A stretch of 64,000 nt of DNA from Luteimonas arsenica (GTDB lineage Bacteria; Pseudomonadota; Gammaproteobacteria; Xanthomonadales; Xanthomonadaceae), in the NCBI RefSeq assembly GCF_004352825.1, contig NZ_SJRW01000001.1:806001-870000 (forward strand). The letters run 5' to 3'. The notes under the pieces are model-generated. The model was not told where the DNA came from and searched no databases. It worked only from the letters and a program-made list of their open reading frames with translations. Positions 45,132 through 53,134 of this stretch are shown here, piece after piece (position 1 is the stretch's first letter; each line of letters opens with the position of its first letter). The position numbers and the translations under genes are program-made.

Positions 45132-46303
45132 CGCGGCCCACGGCACGCGAGGCGTTCGTCCGTTCGGCGTTGCGCGAGTGCGCACGGCTGCGCGCCGATC
45201 CCTGGGATCTGGCGTTGGCCACGTGGGTCCCGCTGCTGGCGCTGGCGCTGCTGGCCTGGATGTTCTCGGCCGGCGTGCCGCGCGAACTGCCGGTGGCGGT
45301 GGTCGATCATGACAACAGCGCGGCCAGCCGCGAACTGGTGCGCAGGCTCGATGCCGTGCCGGGCCTGCGGGTGGCCGCGCGGCCGGCGGACCTGACGCAG
45401 GCCTGGTCGGAGGTGCGCGCGGTCCGGGCGTTCGCGGTGGTGCACGTGCCTGCGGGTGCCGAGCGTCAGGTCCTGCGTGGCGGCAGCGCCGTTGTTTTCG
45501 CCTACTACAACGCCAGCCACCAGACGGCAGGGCAGGCGGTGCTGCGGGGGATCGGAGAGGCGGCGCAGGCGACCAGTGCGCATCTCGTACGCCGTGGGGT
45601 GGCGCGGGTCGGCGGGGCGCAGGCGGTCCGCCAGCCGCCGCTGCGGGTGCAGGCCACCGTGCTGGCCAACGCCGCGCGCAGCTACGAGCACTTCCTGCTC
45701 GGCCTGCTGTTCCCGGCACTGCTGCACCTCGCCGCCTGCCTGGCGATGGTGGGCGCGCTCGGGCGCGAACTGCGTGACGGCAGCGCGGGCACATGGCTGG
45801 CCGAGTGCGGCGATCGCCTGCTGCCGGCGGTGGCCGGCAAGCTGGCGCCGTACCTGCTGCTGTTCACCGCCTACGGCACGCTGTCGCTGCTCTGGCTGGC
45901 CGCGATCCGCGGCGGTGTGGCCGGCAGCGCGGTACTGCTGGTCGCCGCGCAGGCGGCGATGTACCTGGCCTACGGCGGCATCGCGCTGCTGCTGGTCGGG
46001 GCCACCCGCAACATGGGCACGTCGCTGTCGCTGACCGGACTGTATGCGGGCACGTCGCTGGCGTTCTCGGGCGCCACGTTCCCGGTGCAGGGAGCGCCGC
46101 TGTTCGCACAGGCCTGGAGCCAGCTGCTTCCCTTCACCGCCTACCTCAAGCTGCAGGCGCAGCAGCTCGACCTGGATGCGGCATGGACGGCCTCGCTGTC
46201 GTTGCTGGGGACCCTGCTGCTGTTCGTGCTGGTGGCCGGCGGCGCGGGGCTGCGCCTGTATGCGCGCGGAGCGCGCGATCCGGCCTCCTGGGGGCAGCGA
46301 TGA
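45116..46303 (+). CDS. ABC-2 type permease, first subunit
   Basis: A 395-residue inner-membrane protein of the YhhJ/YbhS type: one N-terminal membrane helix (WVPLLALALLAWMFSAG), about 150 periplasmic residues beginning LPVAVVDHDNSAASRELVRRL, and five further helices. Such permeases normally work with a cytoplasmic ATPase, which this operon lacks. The ATG at 45116 lies inside the preceding gene; the last four bases overlap the next. Confidence 0.85.
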   Translation: MAATLTRPTAREAFVRSALRECARLRADPWDLALATWVPLLALALLAWMFSAGVPRELPVAVVDHDNSAASRELVRRLDAVPGLRVAARPADLTQAWSEVRAVRAFAVVHVPAGAERQVLRGGSAVVFAYYNASHQTAGQAVLRGIGEAAQATSAHLVRRGVARVGGAQAVRQPPLRVQATVLANAARSYEHFLLGLLFPALLHLAACLAMVGALGRELRDGSAGTWLAECGDRLLPAVAGKLAPYLLLFTAYGTLSLLWLAAIRGGVAGSAVLLVAAQAAMYLAYGGIALLLVGATRNMGTSLSLTGLYAGTSLAFSGATFPVQGAPLFAQAWSQLLPFTAYLKLQAQQLDLDAAWTASLSLLGTLLLFVLVAGGAGLRLYARGARDPASWGQR

Positions 46304-47412
46304 ACCAGGTGAGGGCCGCCTTCCTGGAGACTCTGCGCGCCGTGTTCTCGGACCGCTACGCGGTGGTGACGCTGATCGGCGCCGTGGTGCTGTACTCGTT
46401 CTTCTACCCGGTCGCCTACCGGCACCAGGTGGCTTCGCAGTATCCGGTGCTGGTGGTCGACCTCGACCATAGCGCCATGAGCCGCGCCCTGGTGCGCAAG
46501 GCGGGCGCGGTGCGCGCGGTGAGGATCGTCGGCGATGCGACCTCGGTGGAGGAGGCCCGGCCAAGGATCGCCCGTGGTGAAGCGCAGGGCCTGCTGGTGG
46601 TGCCCGCGGGGTTCGAACGCGGGATCCTGCGCGGCGGGCAGGGGCAACTGGCGCTGTACGGCAGTGGTGCGTTCCTCGGTCGCGGCGGCGTGGTGCTGGA
46701 GGGCCTGGGCGAGGCCGCCGCCGCGTTCGCGCGCGAGGCCGCCGTGGTGCAGGCAGGTTTCGCAGGTGCGCCCGGTGCAGCGCCGCTGCAGGTGGTGGCG
46801 CGGCCGCTGTTCAACACCCGCGAGGGTTACGGCAGCGCCGTGGTGCCGGGCGTGGCACAGCTGATCGTGCAGCAGACACTGCTGATCGGCATGCTGGTCA
46901 TGGCCGGCACGCGTCGCGAACGCCTGGGTCGGCTGGCGTTCTCGCGCCGCGGCCTGCTCGGCATCGCCGCCGCGTTCGCGCTGATCGGCGTGTGCAGCAT
47001 GCTGTACTACAACGGTCTGGTGATGTGGCTCCAGGACTATCCGCGTGGCGGCAATCCGCCCGGTACGCTGGTGGGCGGAGCGCTGTACGTGGCCGCGGTG
47101 GTGGCGTTCGCGCTTTTCGCAGGCAGTTTCTTCCGCACCCGCGAACGGCCCTTCCAGCTGATGCTCGTCACCGCGCTGCCACTCTTCTTCCTGTCCGGGC
47201 TGTCATGGCCGGCCGTGGCGATGCCACAGCCCCTGGCGTGGCTGGCGAGGCTTGTTCCCTCCACGCCCGGCATCAACCTGATGGTGAAGTTCAACCAGAT
47301 GGGCGCAAGCTTCGCCGAGGCGCTTCCCGAGTTGTGCAACCTCTTTTTTTTGACACTGCTGTATGGCGCGCTGGCGGTATGGCGCTACGCCCCGGGGCGG
47401 GACGGCGCCTGA
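46300..47412 (+). CDS. ABC-2 type permease, second subunit
   Basis: A 370-residue homologue of the preceding permease with the same plan: a first helix (VVTLIGAVVLYSFFYPVAY), a periplasmic domain starting YPVLVVDLDHSAMSRALV, and five C-terminal helices (about 190-360). The pair would form a heterodimeric export channel. It is the last clear gene of the operon. Confidence 0.85.
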   Translation: MNQVRAAFLETLRAVFSDRYAVVTLIGAVVLYSFFYPVAYRHQVASQYPVLVVDLDHSAMSRALVRKAGAVRAVRIVGDATSVEEARPRIARGEAQGLLVVPAGFERGILRGGQGQLALYGSGAFLGRGGVVLEGLGEAAAAFAREAAVVQAGFAGAPGAAPLQVVARPLFNTREGYGSAVVPGVAQLIVQQTLLIGMLVMAGTRRERLGRLAFSRRGLLGIAAAFALIGVCSMLYYNGLVMWLQDYPRGGNPPGTLVGGALYVAAVVAFALFAGSFFRTRERPFQLMLVTALPLFFLSGLSWPAVAMPQPLAWLARLVPSTPGINLMVKFNQMGASFAEALPELCNLFFLTLLYGALAVWRYAPGRDGA

Positions 47413-47581
47413 CGGGCCGGTCACGGAGCACGGGGCCGGGGCGGCTTCTGCGCGGGTATCGGAGATCGTCTGCGCGCTGGATGTGCTGGCCGACAATATC
47501 GATCCGGCCGAAAGCTGCAAGGCCTTCCGCGGCCGCATGCCGAGCGCCGACGCCCTGCTGCGCAACCGCGGCCTGAAGTGA
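47363..47581 (+). CDS. Possible small hypothetical protein
   Basis: A 72-codon frame that starts inside the preceding permease gene and ends 27 bases before a terminator. Only its second half (VSEIVCALDVLADNIDPAES to the end RNRGLK) looks protein-like. An in-frame GTG at 47483 would give 32 residues. No ribosome site is convincing. It may be a real small protein or the tail of a lost gene. Confidence 0.3.
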   Translation: MARWRYGATPRGGTAPDGPVTEHGAGAASARVSEIVCALDVLADNIDPAESCKAFRGRMPSADALLRNRGLK

Positions 47582-47607
47582 CCCTTCGGCGGGTGCGGTA
47601 ACGAAAA

Positions 47608-47636
47608 GGCGACCCGGGCGACCGGGTCGCCCTTTT
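47608..47636 (+). terminator. Terminator at end of efflux operon
   Basis: A 10-bp perfect stem (GGCGACCCGG and complement) with a GCGA loop, followed by CTTTT and preceded by AAAA, so it could also work from the other strand for the L,D-transpeptidase transcript. Confidence 0.75.
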
Positions 47637-47697
47637 CATGCTGCGGACGACGCACCGGAGCCGCCGCGTCATCCGCCGCGCGGCCACGCACCGGCGC

Positions 47698-48354
47698 TCA
47701 GTCGCCGGCGGTCTTCCGGGTGCCGGCGCCCGCGAACTCCGGAAACGCCTCCTCCAGCGAGCCCTCGTCCGGCAGCACGTAGAACACGCCGCCGCGCGCG
47801 AAGGTGGGGCTGACGACCTGCTCGTAGAACGCCGGAGACACGTTGATGCAGCCGTGGGTGACCCGGTTGTCGTCGGGCGTTGGCGAGGCCAGGCGCTCGG
47901 GGCGCTTTTCCTCCGGCACGCCGGTCGCGGTCGGGTGGATCGAGACCGCGGAGTCGTAGTCGACCCACAGCACGCGGCCGGCATCGATGGACGGACCGTA
48001 GCCGCCGACGAAGCGGCCCGCCGGGGTGGTTCGGTCGCGGCCGGGGATCTCGCGCAGGGCGAGGCCCGCGATGCCGGGGGCGGTGTGGTCGCCCACGGCG
48101 GAGCCGAACAGGCCGGGCGCGGCGCCGCGCAGGCGGCCATCGCCGCCGAACACGAGGATCTGGGCGGCGGCCTTGTCCATGATCGCGAAGGGATAGCCCT
48201 GGCTGTCGCCGGAGGCGACGACCCAGCCGGCCAGTTCGATCACCGTGTCGGAGACGTCCTGGCCGCGGGGCAGTTCGTCCAGTGACGTCACCGGCGGGGT
48301 GCCGTCGTCGCGCGCGCTGGCGGTGGCGCCCACGCTGGCCAGCGCCAGCGCCAA
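47698..48354 (-). CDS. L,D-transpeptidase (YkuD domain), exported
   Basis: A periplasmic cross-linking or lipoprotein-attaching transpeptidase. The catalytic motif is THGCINVS, with His167 and Cys169 counted from the TTG at 48354. The coordinates use that TTG, the most upstream ordinary start codon. It is probably not the true start, because it cuts the signal peptide. Seventeen to nineteen codons further up, in frame, an ATC at 48409-48411 follows GAGGAG by six bases. It would give a full signal peptide (arginine cluster PRRR, hydrophobic ALA core, ATASA cleavage). An Lpp-like lipoprotein gene lies upstream on the same strand. Confidence 0.85.
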   Translation of the reverse strand: MALALASVGATASARDDGTPPVTSLDELPRGQDVSDTVIELAGWVVASGDSQGYPFAIMDKAAAQILVFGGDGRLRGAAPGLFGSAVGDHTAPGIAGLALREIPGRDRTTPAGRFVGGYGPSIDAGRVLWVDYDSAVSIHPTATGVPEEKRPERLASPTPDDNRVTHGCINVSPAFYEQVVSPTFARGGVFYVLPDEGSLEEAFPEFAGAGTRKTAGD

Positions 48355-48506
48355 GGCCAGCGCAACCGCGCGCCGGCGCGGGTGGGGGAGGGAGTGGGGG
48401 AAAGTACGGATGGGAAGCTCCTCGGGGGCGGAACACCATCCAACGCGGGGATCCGCGCCGCGCAGGCGACGGATCCCCGCGCCGGTCGGTCAAGCGGAGT
48501 GCGTGC

Positions 48507-48776
48507 TCACCCGCGCGGCACGCGGCGCGGCGACGATTCCAGCTGCTGCACGCGGCCTTCGATCTGGTCGAGCCGCTGGTTGGCACGCTGGGCGCCCTGG
48601 TTGGCGGATTCGGCGCTCTGGGCCGCGCCCTGCACCTGGGTGTCGAGGCGGTCGAGGCGGGAGTTGATGCCGGCGAACTCGTCGTCGTAGGTGGCGCAGG
48701 CGGACAGGCCGACGGCGGCGACCATCGCGACGCCAAGGGTTCGCGCCATCACAAGATGCTGCCTGGACAGGGACAT
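48507..48776 (-). CDS. Lpp/OprI-like coiled-coil lipoprotein
   Basis: An 89-residue outer-membrane lipoprotein candidate: signal and lipobox LSAC, then an Ala/Gln-rich heptad coiled coil (INSRLDRLDTQVQGAAQSA through ANQRLDQIEGRVQQLE). It is shaped like the Ala-zipper trimer of Lpp/OprI. It ends in RRVPRG and contains no lysine, so it cannot be attached to peptidoglycan through a C-terminal lysine as Braun's lipoprotein is. AAGGAG lies seven bases before the start. The next gene is an L,D-transpeptidase. Confidence 0.8.
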   Translation of the reverse strand: MSLSRQHLVMARTLGVAMVAAVGLSACATYDDEFAGINSRLDRLDTQVQGAAQSAESANQGAQRANQRLDQIEGRVQQLESSPRRVPRG

Positions 48777-48896
48777 GGCGGGGCTCCTTCGTTTGGGGGA
48801 GACCGAATATAGCCCTGTTTTTTCGCGGCCTCCGTCGGCAGCTTCAGCCCGGGTTGGCGTACGTGGAGAGGGCGTGAAGATTGACGTCTGCCACGG

Positions 48897-49092
48897 TCAG
48901 CGGCGCGATCCGCGGTTGAAAACCCGCTGGACCGCGATGCCCACCAGCATCGCGGGCACGAACCACAGGGCTTCGCGCGCGGCCGTGCCCAACCCGGCCA
49001 GGGCCGGACCCGGACAGTACCCCGCCAGCCCCAGCCGACCCCGAACAGCGCCGCGCCGCCCAGCAGCCGCGCGTCCAGGCGGCCGAGAGGTG
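48897..49092 (-). pseudogene. YeeE/YedE-type (DUF6691) transporter remnant, frameshifted
   Basis: The C-terminal part of a sulfur-transport-like membrane protein. One frame reads GRLDARLLGGAALFGVGWG. After a one-base shift at about 49026-49032 the neighbouring frame continues GYCPGPALAGLGTAAREAL, then FVPAMLVGIAVQRVFN and a stop. Restoring one C in GGGGCTGG would rejoin them as GWGLAGYCPGP. The N-terminal half is missing: the homology stops near 49092, where a plus-strand fragment begins. Confidence 0.65.
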
Positions 49093-49180
49093 GTCGGCCA
49101 TCGCCATGGTGCTGGCGCGCCGTCCCGGGCACCTGCGCGCGCTGGTGCCCTGGATGCGCGGCGCGTTCACCGCCCGCTGA
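49070..49180 (+). pseudogene. 3' remnant of an unidentified gene
   Basis: A frame ending at 49180 reads VQAAERWSAIAMVLARRP then GHLRALVPWMRGAFTAR and a stop. It looks like the C-terminus of a real protein, but its upstream part is replaced by the antisense of the YeeE/YedE remnant. Family not recognised. Confidence 0.3.
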
Positions 49181-49205
49181 CGGAGCGCCGCCAACCCTGT
49201 CGCCC

Positions 49206-49422
49206 ATGCACCTGGTCCAGCTGTTCCTGCCGCTGTACGACGCCGGCGGCCGGGCTGTGGGAGGACGACGACGGTGACGTGCAGCGCGACGACGTGGTGC
49301 TGGTCGAAGTCATGGCCGACCACGTCGACCACGCCTGGTGGCGCCACTACCGCGAGTCGCTGGAGCAGCGCTTCCGCCAGGACGAGGTGCTGGTGCGGGC
49401 CACGGCCGTCGAGCGGCTCTAG
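49206..49422 (+). pseudogene. Internally deleted small conserved protein gene
   Basis: The start reads MHLVQLFLPLYDAGGR; a different frame then reads GLWEDDDGDVQRDDVVLVEV and on to EQRFRQDEVLVRATAVERL. From memory, intact relatives of about 100 residues join these two parts through a segment absent here. The 217-base span is not a multiple of three, so a deletion near 49241-49250 removed about a third of the gene and broke the frame. Confidence 0.6.
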
Positions 49423-49454
49423 ACTGGGCGTTTCCGAAGCGAGGAGATGTTCGG

Positions 49455-50804
49455 ATGGTGGCCGCCGAACGGTCCACGGAGCCGTTGACCCGCGCCGCCG
49501 TCGCGCGGCAGGCCTGGCCGATCATCCTCGCCAACGCGGCCGTGCCCGCACTCGGCCTGGTCGATACCGCGGTCATCGGCCACTACGGCAGCGCGACGGA
49601 GCTGGGCGCGCTCGCGCTCGGGGCGCTGCTGTTCAACTTCGTCTACTGGAGCTTCGGCTTCCTGCGCATGGGCACCACCGGCTTCGTGGCGCAGGCACGC
49701 GGTGCCGGCGACGAGGCCGAGGTGCGGGCGACGCTCGCACGCGCGCTGCTGCTGGCCGCGGGGCTGGGTGGGGGGCTCTGGCTGCTGCAGTGGCCGATCA
49801 CATGGCTGTACTTCGGGCTGATGGACGGCAGCGCGGCGGTGGAGTCCGTCGCCGGCGAATACTTCCGCGCCCGCATCTGGGGCGCGCCCGCGGCGCTGGC
49901 GCTGTTCGTGATCAGCGGCCTGCTGATCGGCCTGGGACGCAGCCGCGAACTGCTGTTCGTGCAGCTGCTGCTCAACGGGCTCAACGCCGGCCTGGACATC
50001 TGGTTCGCGGGCGCGCTGGGCCTGGGCGCGCGCGGCATCGGCCTGGGCACGGCGATCGCGGAGTGGGGCACCTGCGCGGTGGCGCTGGTGGTGGTCCTGC
50101 GCGTGCTGCGCGCGCGCCATCGCGACGCCTGGCCCTTCCTGCAGTGGTCGCGGATCGCGAATGCGCGGCGAATCCGCCAGGCGCTGGCGGCGAACGGCGA
50201 CATCCTGGTGCGTACCCTGTGCCTGCTGTTCGCCTTCGCCTGGTTCGCCAACGCCGGTGCGCGCTTCGGCGACGTGACCCTGGCCGCGAACCACATCCTG
50301 CTGCAGCTGGTGTCGTTCAGCGCCTTCTTCCTGGACGGCTTCGCCTTCGTCGCGGAGGCACGCGTTGGCGCGGCCTGGGGCGCGCGCGACCGCGCGGCTT
50401 TCCGCCACGCGGTGCGCTTGACCAGCGAGCTGGCGGCGGGGGCCGCGCTGGCGCTGGCGGCCGCGGTCCTTGTGCTGGGGGAGGTTGCGGTCGCGGCCCT
50501 GACCAGCCTGCTGGCGGTGCGCGAAACGGCGGCAATGCACCTGCCCTGGGCGGCGCTGTACGTGCTGCTGTCGGTGGCGGCGTTCCAGCTCGATGGCGTG
50601 TTCATCGGGACCACGCGGACCCGGGAGATGCGGCAGGCGGGATTGCTGTCGCTGACCGCCTTCCTGCTGTTGGCCTGGCCGGCGGTGGCAGTCTGGGGCA
50701 ACCACGGGCTGTGGGCCGCTTTCGTGGCCTATGTGTGCGTGCGCGCCGCGGCGCTGTGGCCGCACTACCGGAGGATGGACGCCTCGCTTCCCGCGTCCAC
50801 CTAG
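49455..50804 (+). CDS. MATE family efflux transporter (DinF-like)
   Basis: A 449-residue exporter with twelve hydrophobic helices in two related halves. The DinF branch is suggested by ARQAWPIILANAAVPALGLVDTAVIGHYG, RMGTTGFVAQARGAGD and the second-half LVSFSAFFLDGFAFVAEARVG. It would extrude cationic compounds using Na+ or H+. The ATG at 49455 has GAGGAG eight bases upstream; the longer frame runs back into the broken gene. Convergent with the minus-strand trio. Confidence 0.9.
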   Translation: MVAAERSTEPLTRAAVARQAWPIILANAAVPALGLVDTAVIGHYGSATELGALALGALLFNFVYWSFGFLRMGTTGFVAQARGAGDEAEVRATLARALLLAAGLGGGLWLLQWPITWLYFGLMDGSAAVESVAGEYFRARIWGAPAALALFVISGLLIGLGRSRELLFVQLLLNGLNAGLDIWFAGALGLGARGIGLGTAIAEWGTCAVALVVVLRVLRARHRDAWPFLQWSRIANARRIRQALAANGDILVRTLCLLFAFAWFANAGARFGDVTLAANHILLQLVSFSAFFLDGFAFVAEARVGAAWGARDRAAFRHAVRLTSELAAGAALALAAAVLVLGEVAVAALTSLLAVRETAAMHLPWAALYVLLSVAAFQLDGVFIGTTRTREMRQAGLLSLTAFLLLAWPAVAVWGNHGLWAAFVAYVCVRAAALWPHYRRMDASLPAST

Positions 50805-51400
50805 TCGGCGCCGACGGGCACCCGGGAAACGTCGATCGTGCCGGCGTCGGACAGCGTCGCCGACACGCGCGCCGCACGTGCGGGTTCGTACTGGATGGTG
50901 AAAAAGCGCAGCGTCGTGGCACCGGCGCCGCGATCCAGGCTGGGCGGGGCGTAGTCGCCACCCATGCCCGCGATCGCTTCGATGTCGGCCTCGTTGCGGG
51001 GCTTGACCACCTTGCCCTGAGCGGCGGCGCTGAAGCGAGCGACGACCTCGGCCCACCAGATGGCGTCGGCATCGGTGCCACAGGCGGCAAGGATCCGCGC
51101 GGCGGCTTCGTCATCCCGGCCACCAACCACAACGCTGCCGTCGGGCAGCGCCGCGAGTTCCAGCGCGGGGGCGTCCATGCGCGTCCGGTGCAGGGCGGTG
51201 AAAAAGCGACAGCCCCGCGCATCGATGCCGCCGGGGGCCGCGATCTCCACGTCGTCGGCGTCCCAGCCGGCGGCGACGGCGGCCTGGACAAGTCTGGCGT
51301 TCACGTCATCGTTCATCTTGGATCCCTGGGCGCAGGCCATGGAAAGGCAGAGGAGGGCCGCGAGCGGGGCGGCCCTAGCCACGTGCAGAGCCCCGCTCAT
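50801..51400 (-). CDS. Hypothetical exported protein coupled to the metalloprotease
   Basis: A 199-residue protein with an N-terminal signal (AAPLAALLCLSMACA, probable cleavage before QG; the lipobox is poor). The mature part has two cysteines (in DARGCRFF and LAACGTD), which could form a disulfide, and ends in a beta-rich stretch. No known family was recognised. Its ATG overlaps the stop of the metalloprotease gene (ATGA), so the two are made together. The location in the periplasm and the coupling suggest a protective inhibitor of the protease (inference). Confidence 0.75.
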   Translation of the reverse strand: MSGALHVARAAPLAALLCLSMACAQGSKMNDDVNARLVQAAVAAGWDADDVEIAAPGGIDARGCRFFTALHRTRMDAPALELAALPDGSVVVGGRDDEAAARILAACGTDADAIWWAEVVARFSAAAQGKVVKPRNEADIEAIAGMGGDYAPPSLDRGAGATTLRFFTIQYEPARAARVSATLSDAGTIDVSRVPVGAD

Positions 51401-53034
51401 TCATTGGTGATGTTGCCGGGTGGCACCGGGGCCGCGCCGCCGGCATCGGCGTACTTCGAGGAGGGCAGGTCGACCTGGTCCTGGATGTACTGCTTGAGCT
51501 CGTCATGGCTCGCATTCTGGGGTACCGGGACGCCGGTCATCAACGACAGCTGCTCGGCGAACTTCAGCGCCTCTTCCGGGCTGCTGTTGATGGCGGCCCA
51601 GGAGCGGGTGCTGTAGCTGGCCGAGCCGTCGATCTGGTTGCGCCAGCGCCCCATCGCCTCGGCGTTGGTGGGTTCGCGGCCGAACTCGGCCTTGAAGCCG
51701 GTGTACCAGGCCCGGTATTCCTGCTCCAGGTATTCGTAGCTGTCGGCGACGCGGTCGCCGGACAGGATGTGGTTCACCTCGTGCGCGATGGTGTGCAGCA
51801 CAACGTGCTTGGAGTTGTAGGTTTCGGTCAGCGGGCCGTTGCCGGCGTTGACCATGTTCGAGTTGAAGGTGATGGTGCCGCCGCCGGCCGTGCCATACAG
51901 GCCGCCGTTGGAGTTGATGTCGCCGTTGTAGCTGGAGTCCCAGGCGAACACGATGTCGGAATCGGGCGAGAGCACGTGGTCGAGCGTGTTCGCATTGATC
52001 GTTGCGTCGCCGGCGTCGTTCTGCGACATGTAGGCGACGGCCTTGAGCGTGCGCTGCTTGTCGGCGAGATCGAAGTCCTGGAACCAGTCCTTGGCCAGCA
52101 GGCGCTCGATGTTCTCCACCGAGCGTGAATCCGGGTAGTTCGCCGCCTGGCTGAGCACGGCGGTCTTCTCCGCGGCCGAAAGGTCCTGGAAGTCGTCGCT
52201 GGCGAGCAGCGAGGCGACGGTAGCCGGCAGTCCGGTGTCGCCCGGCGCGCGGCCGGCGAGGGCATCGAGCACGAGCTTCTGGTCCGACGCCGGCAATGCC
52301 GTGAATTCCGGCGACTGCTGGATCGCGACCTCGGTGAGCTTGGCGGTCTGCTGCGCCGCGGTCATCGCCTGGAACGACGGATCGGCGAGCAGGGTCGCGA
52401 TGTCCCGGGCGACGGCGTCGTCGCCGCCGGCGTTGCGCAAGGCTTCGACCACCAGGGCCTGGTCCGACGTCGGCAGGCTGCGGAATTCCGGCGAGGACGC
52501 AAGCGCGGACAGGGCCGCGAAATCGTCGCCGTCCATGCCGGCGAGGACCTCGCCGACCGGGCGGCCGGCTTCGGTCGACTGCAGCAGGCGCAGCGTGTCC
52601 TTGACCTCCAGCGGGACGCCGGGGTCGTTGAGCGCCGCCTCGATGTCCGACGGGCCGATTTCGCCGTCGCGTGCGCCCTGCACGAAGGGATTCCAGGAGC
52701 CGCCCTTGCCGGCGGCGGTATCGAGGAGCTCGTCGTAATAGGCGCCCGACCCGATGGTCTCCAGCGCGGCTTCCAGGTCCTCGCGGCTGATCCTGCCGTC
52801 GACGCTGCCCTTGCCCGCGCCCACGTCGAGGAAGTTGCGCGATACGTCGCTGTCGAGCAGGAAGCGGGCGGCCTCGCGCAGTTCCTGCGGCGCCGAGGGG
52901 TCATTGGCGATGCGTTCGAGATCGGCCTGGCGGATGTTGTCGCCGCCGAACACCCCCATGAGTCCCGTGCGGCCATCGAGGATCCGGTCGTAGTTGCCCA
53001 GCAGGGTGCTGGTGGCTGATTCGATCGTGGTCAT
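51397..53034 (-). CDS. Repeat-containing HExxH metalloprotease, effector-like
   Basis: A 545-residue protein with no signal peptide and little basic character. It has three N-terminal motifs of the form DG-x-I-x3-DLE (about 31-42, 79-91, 123-135), resembling EF-hand-type calcium loops. A middle array of five helical repeats of the form FxxLxxxxQxxxL starts near 181, 218, 241, 279 and 315. The C-terminal zincin domain has HEVNH at 418-422 and a likely third ligand Glu in LEQEYRAW (437 or 439). The layout suits a toxin or effector exported by a dedicated secretion machine. The start MTTIESATST at 53034 opens the conserved-looking N-terminus. Confidence 0.8.
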   Translation of the reverse strand: MTTIESATSTLLGNYDRILDGRTGLMGVFGGDNIRQADLERIANDPSAPQELREAARFLLDSDVSRNFLDVGAGKGSVDGRISREDLEAALETIGSGAYYDELLDTAAGKGGSWNPFVQGARDGEIGPSDIEAALNDPGVPLEVKDTLRLLQSTEAGRPVGEVLAGMDGDDFAALSALASSPEFRSLPTSDQALVVEALRNAGGDDAVARDIATLLADPSFQAMTAAQQTAKLTEVAIQQSPEFTALPASDQKLVLDALAGRAPGDTGLPATVASLLASDDFQDLSAAEKTAVLSQAANYPDSRSVENIERLLAKDWFQDFDLADKQRTLKAVAYMSQNDAGDATINANTLDHVLSPDSDIVFAWDSSYNGDINSNGGLYGTAGGGTITFNSNMVNAGNGPLTETYNSKHVVLHTIAHEVNHILSGDRVADSYEYLEQEYRAWYTGFKAEFGREPTNAEAMGRWRNQIDGSASYSTRSWAAINSSPEEALKFAEQLSLMTGVPVPQNASHDELKQYIQDQVDLPSSKYADAGGAAPVPPGNITNE

Positions 53035-53134
53035 GGCGCATGGTCCTGCGGGGATTCCATGCACGACTCTAGTGGCCGCCCGGTGCGCGCCGTAGATGGG
53101 GGCGTCCCTAGGGCGGCGGGGCGCCCTTCCGCAT

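Noticed and set aside
44097-47581. A missing ATPase hidden in another frame of the export operon
   Set aside because: No Walker A (GxxxxGKS/T) or ABC signature (LSGGQ) was found in any frame of this stretch.
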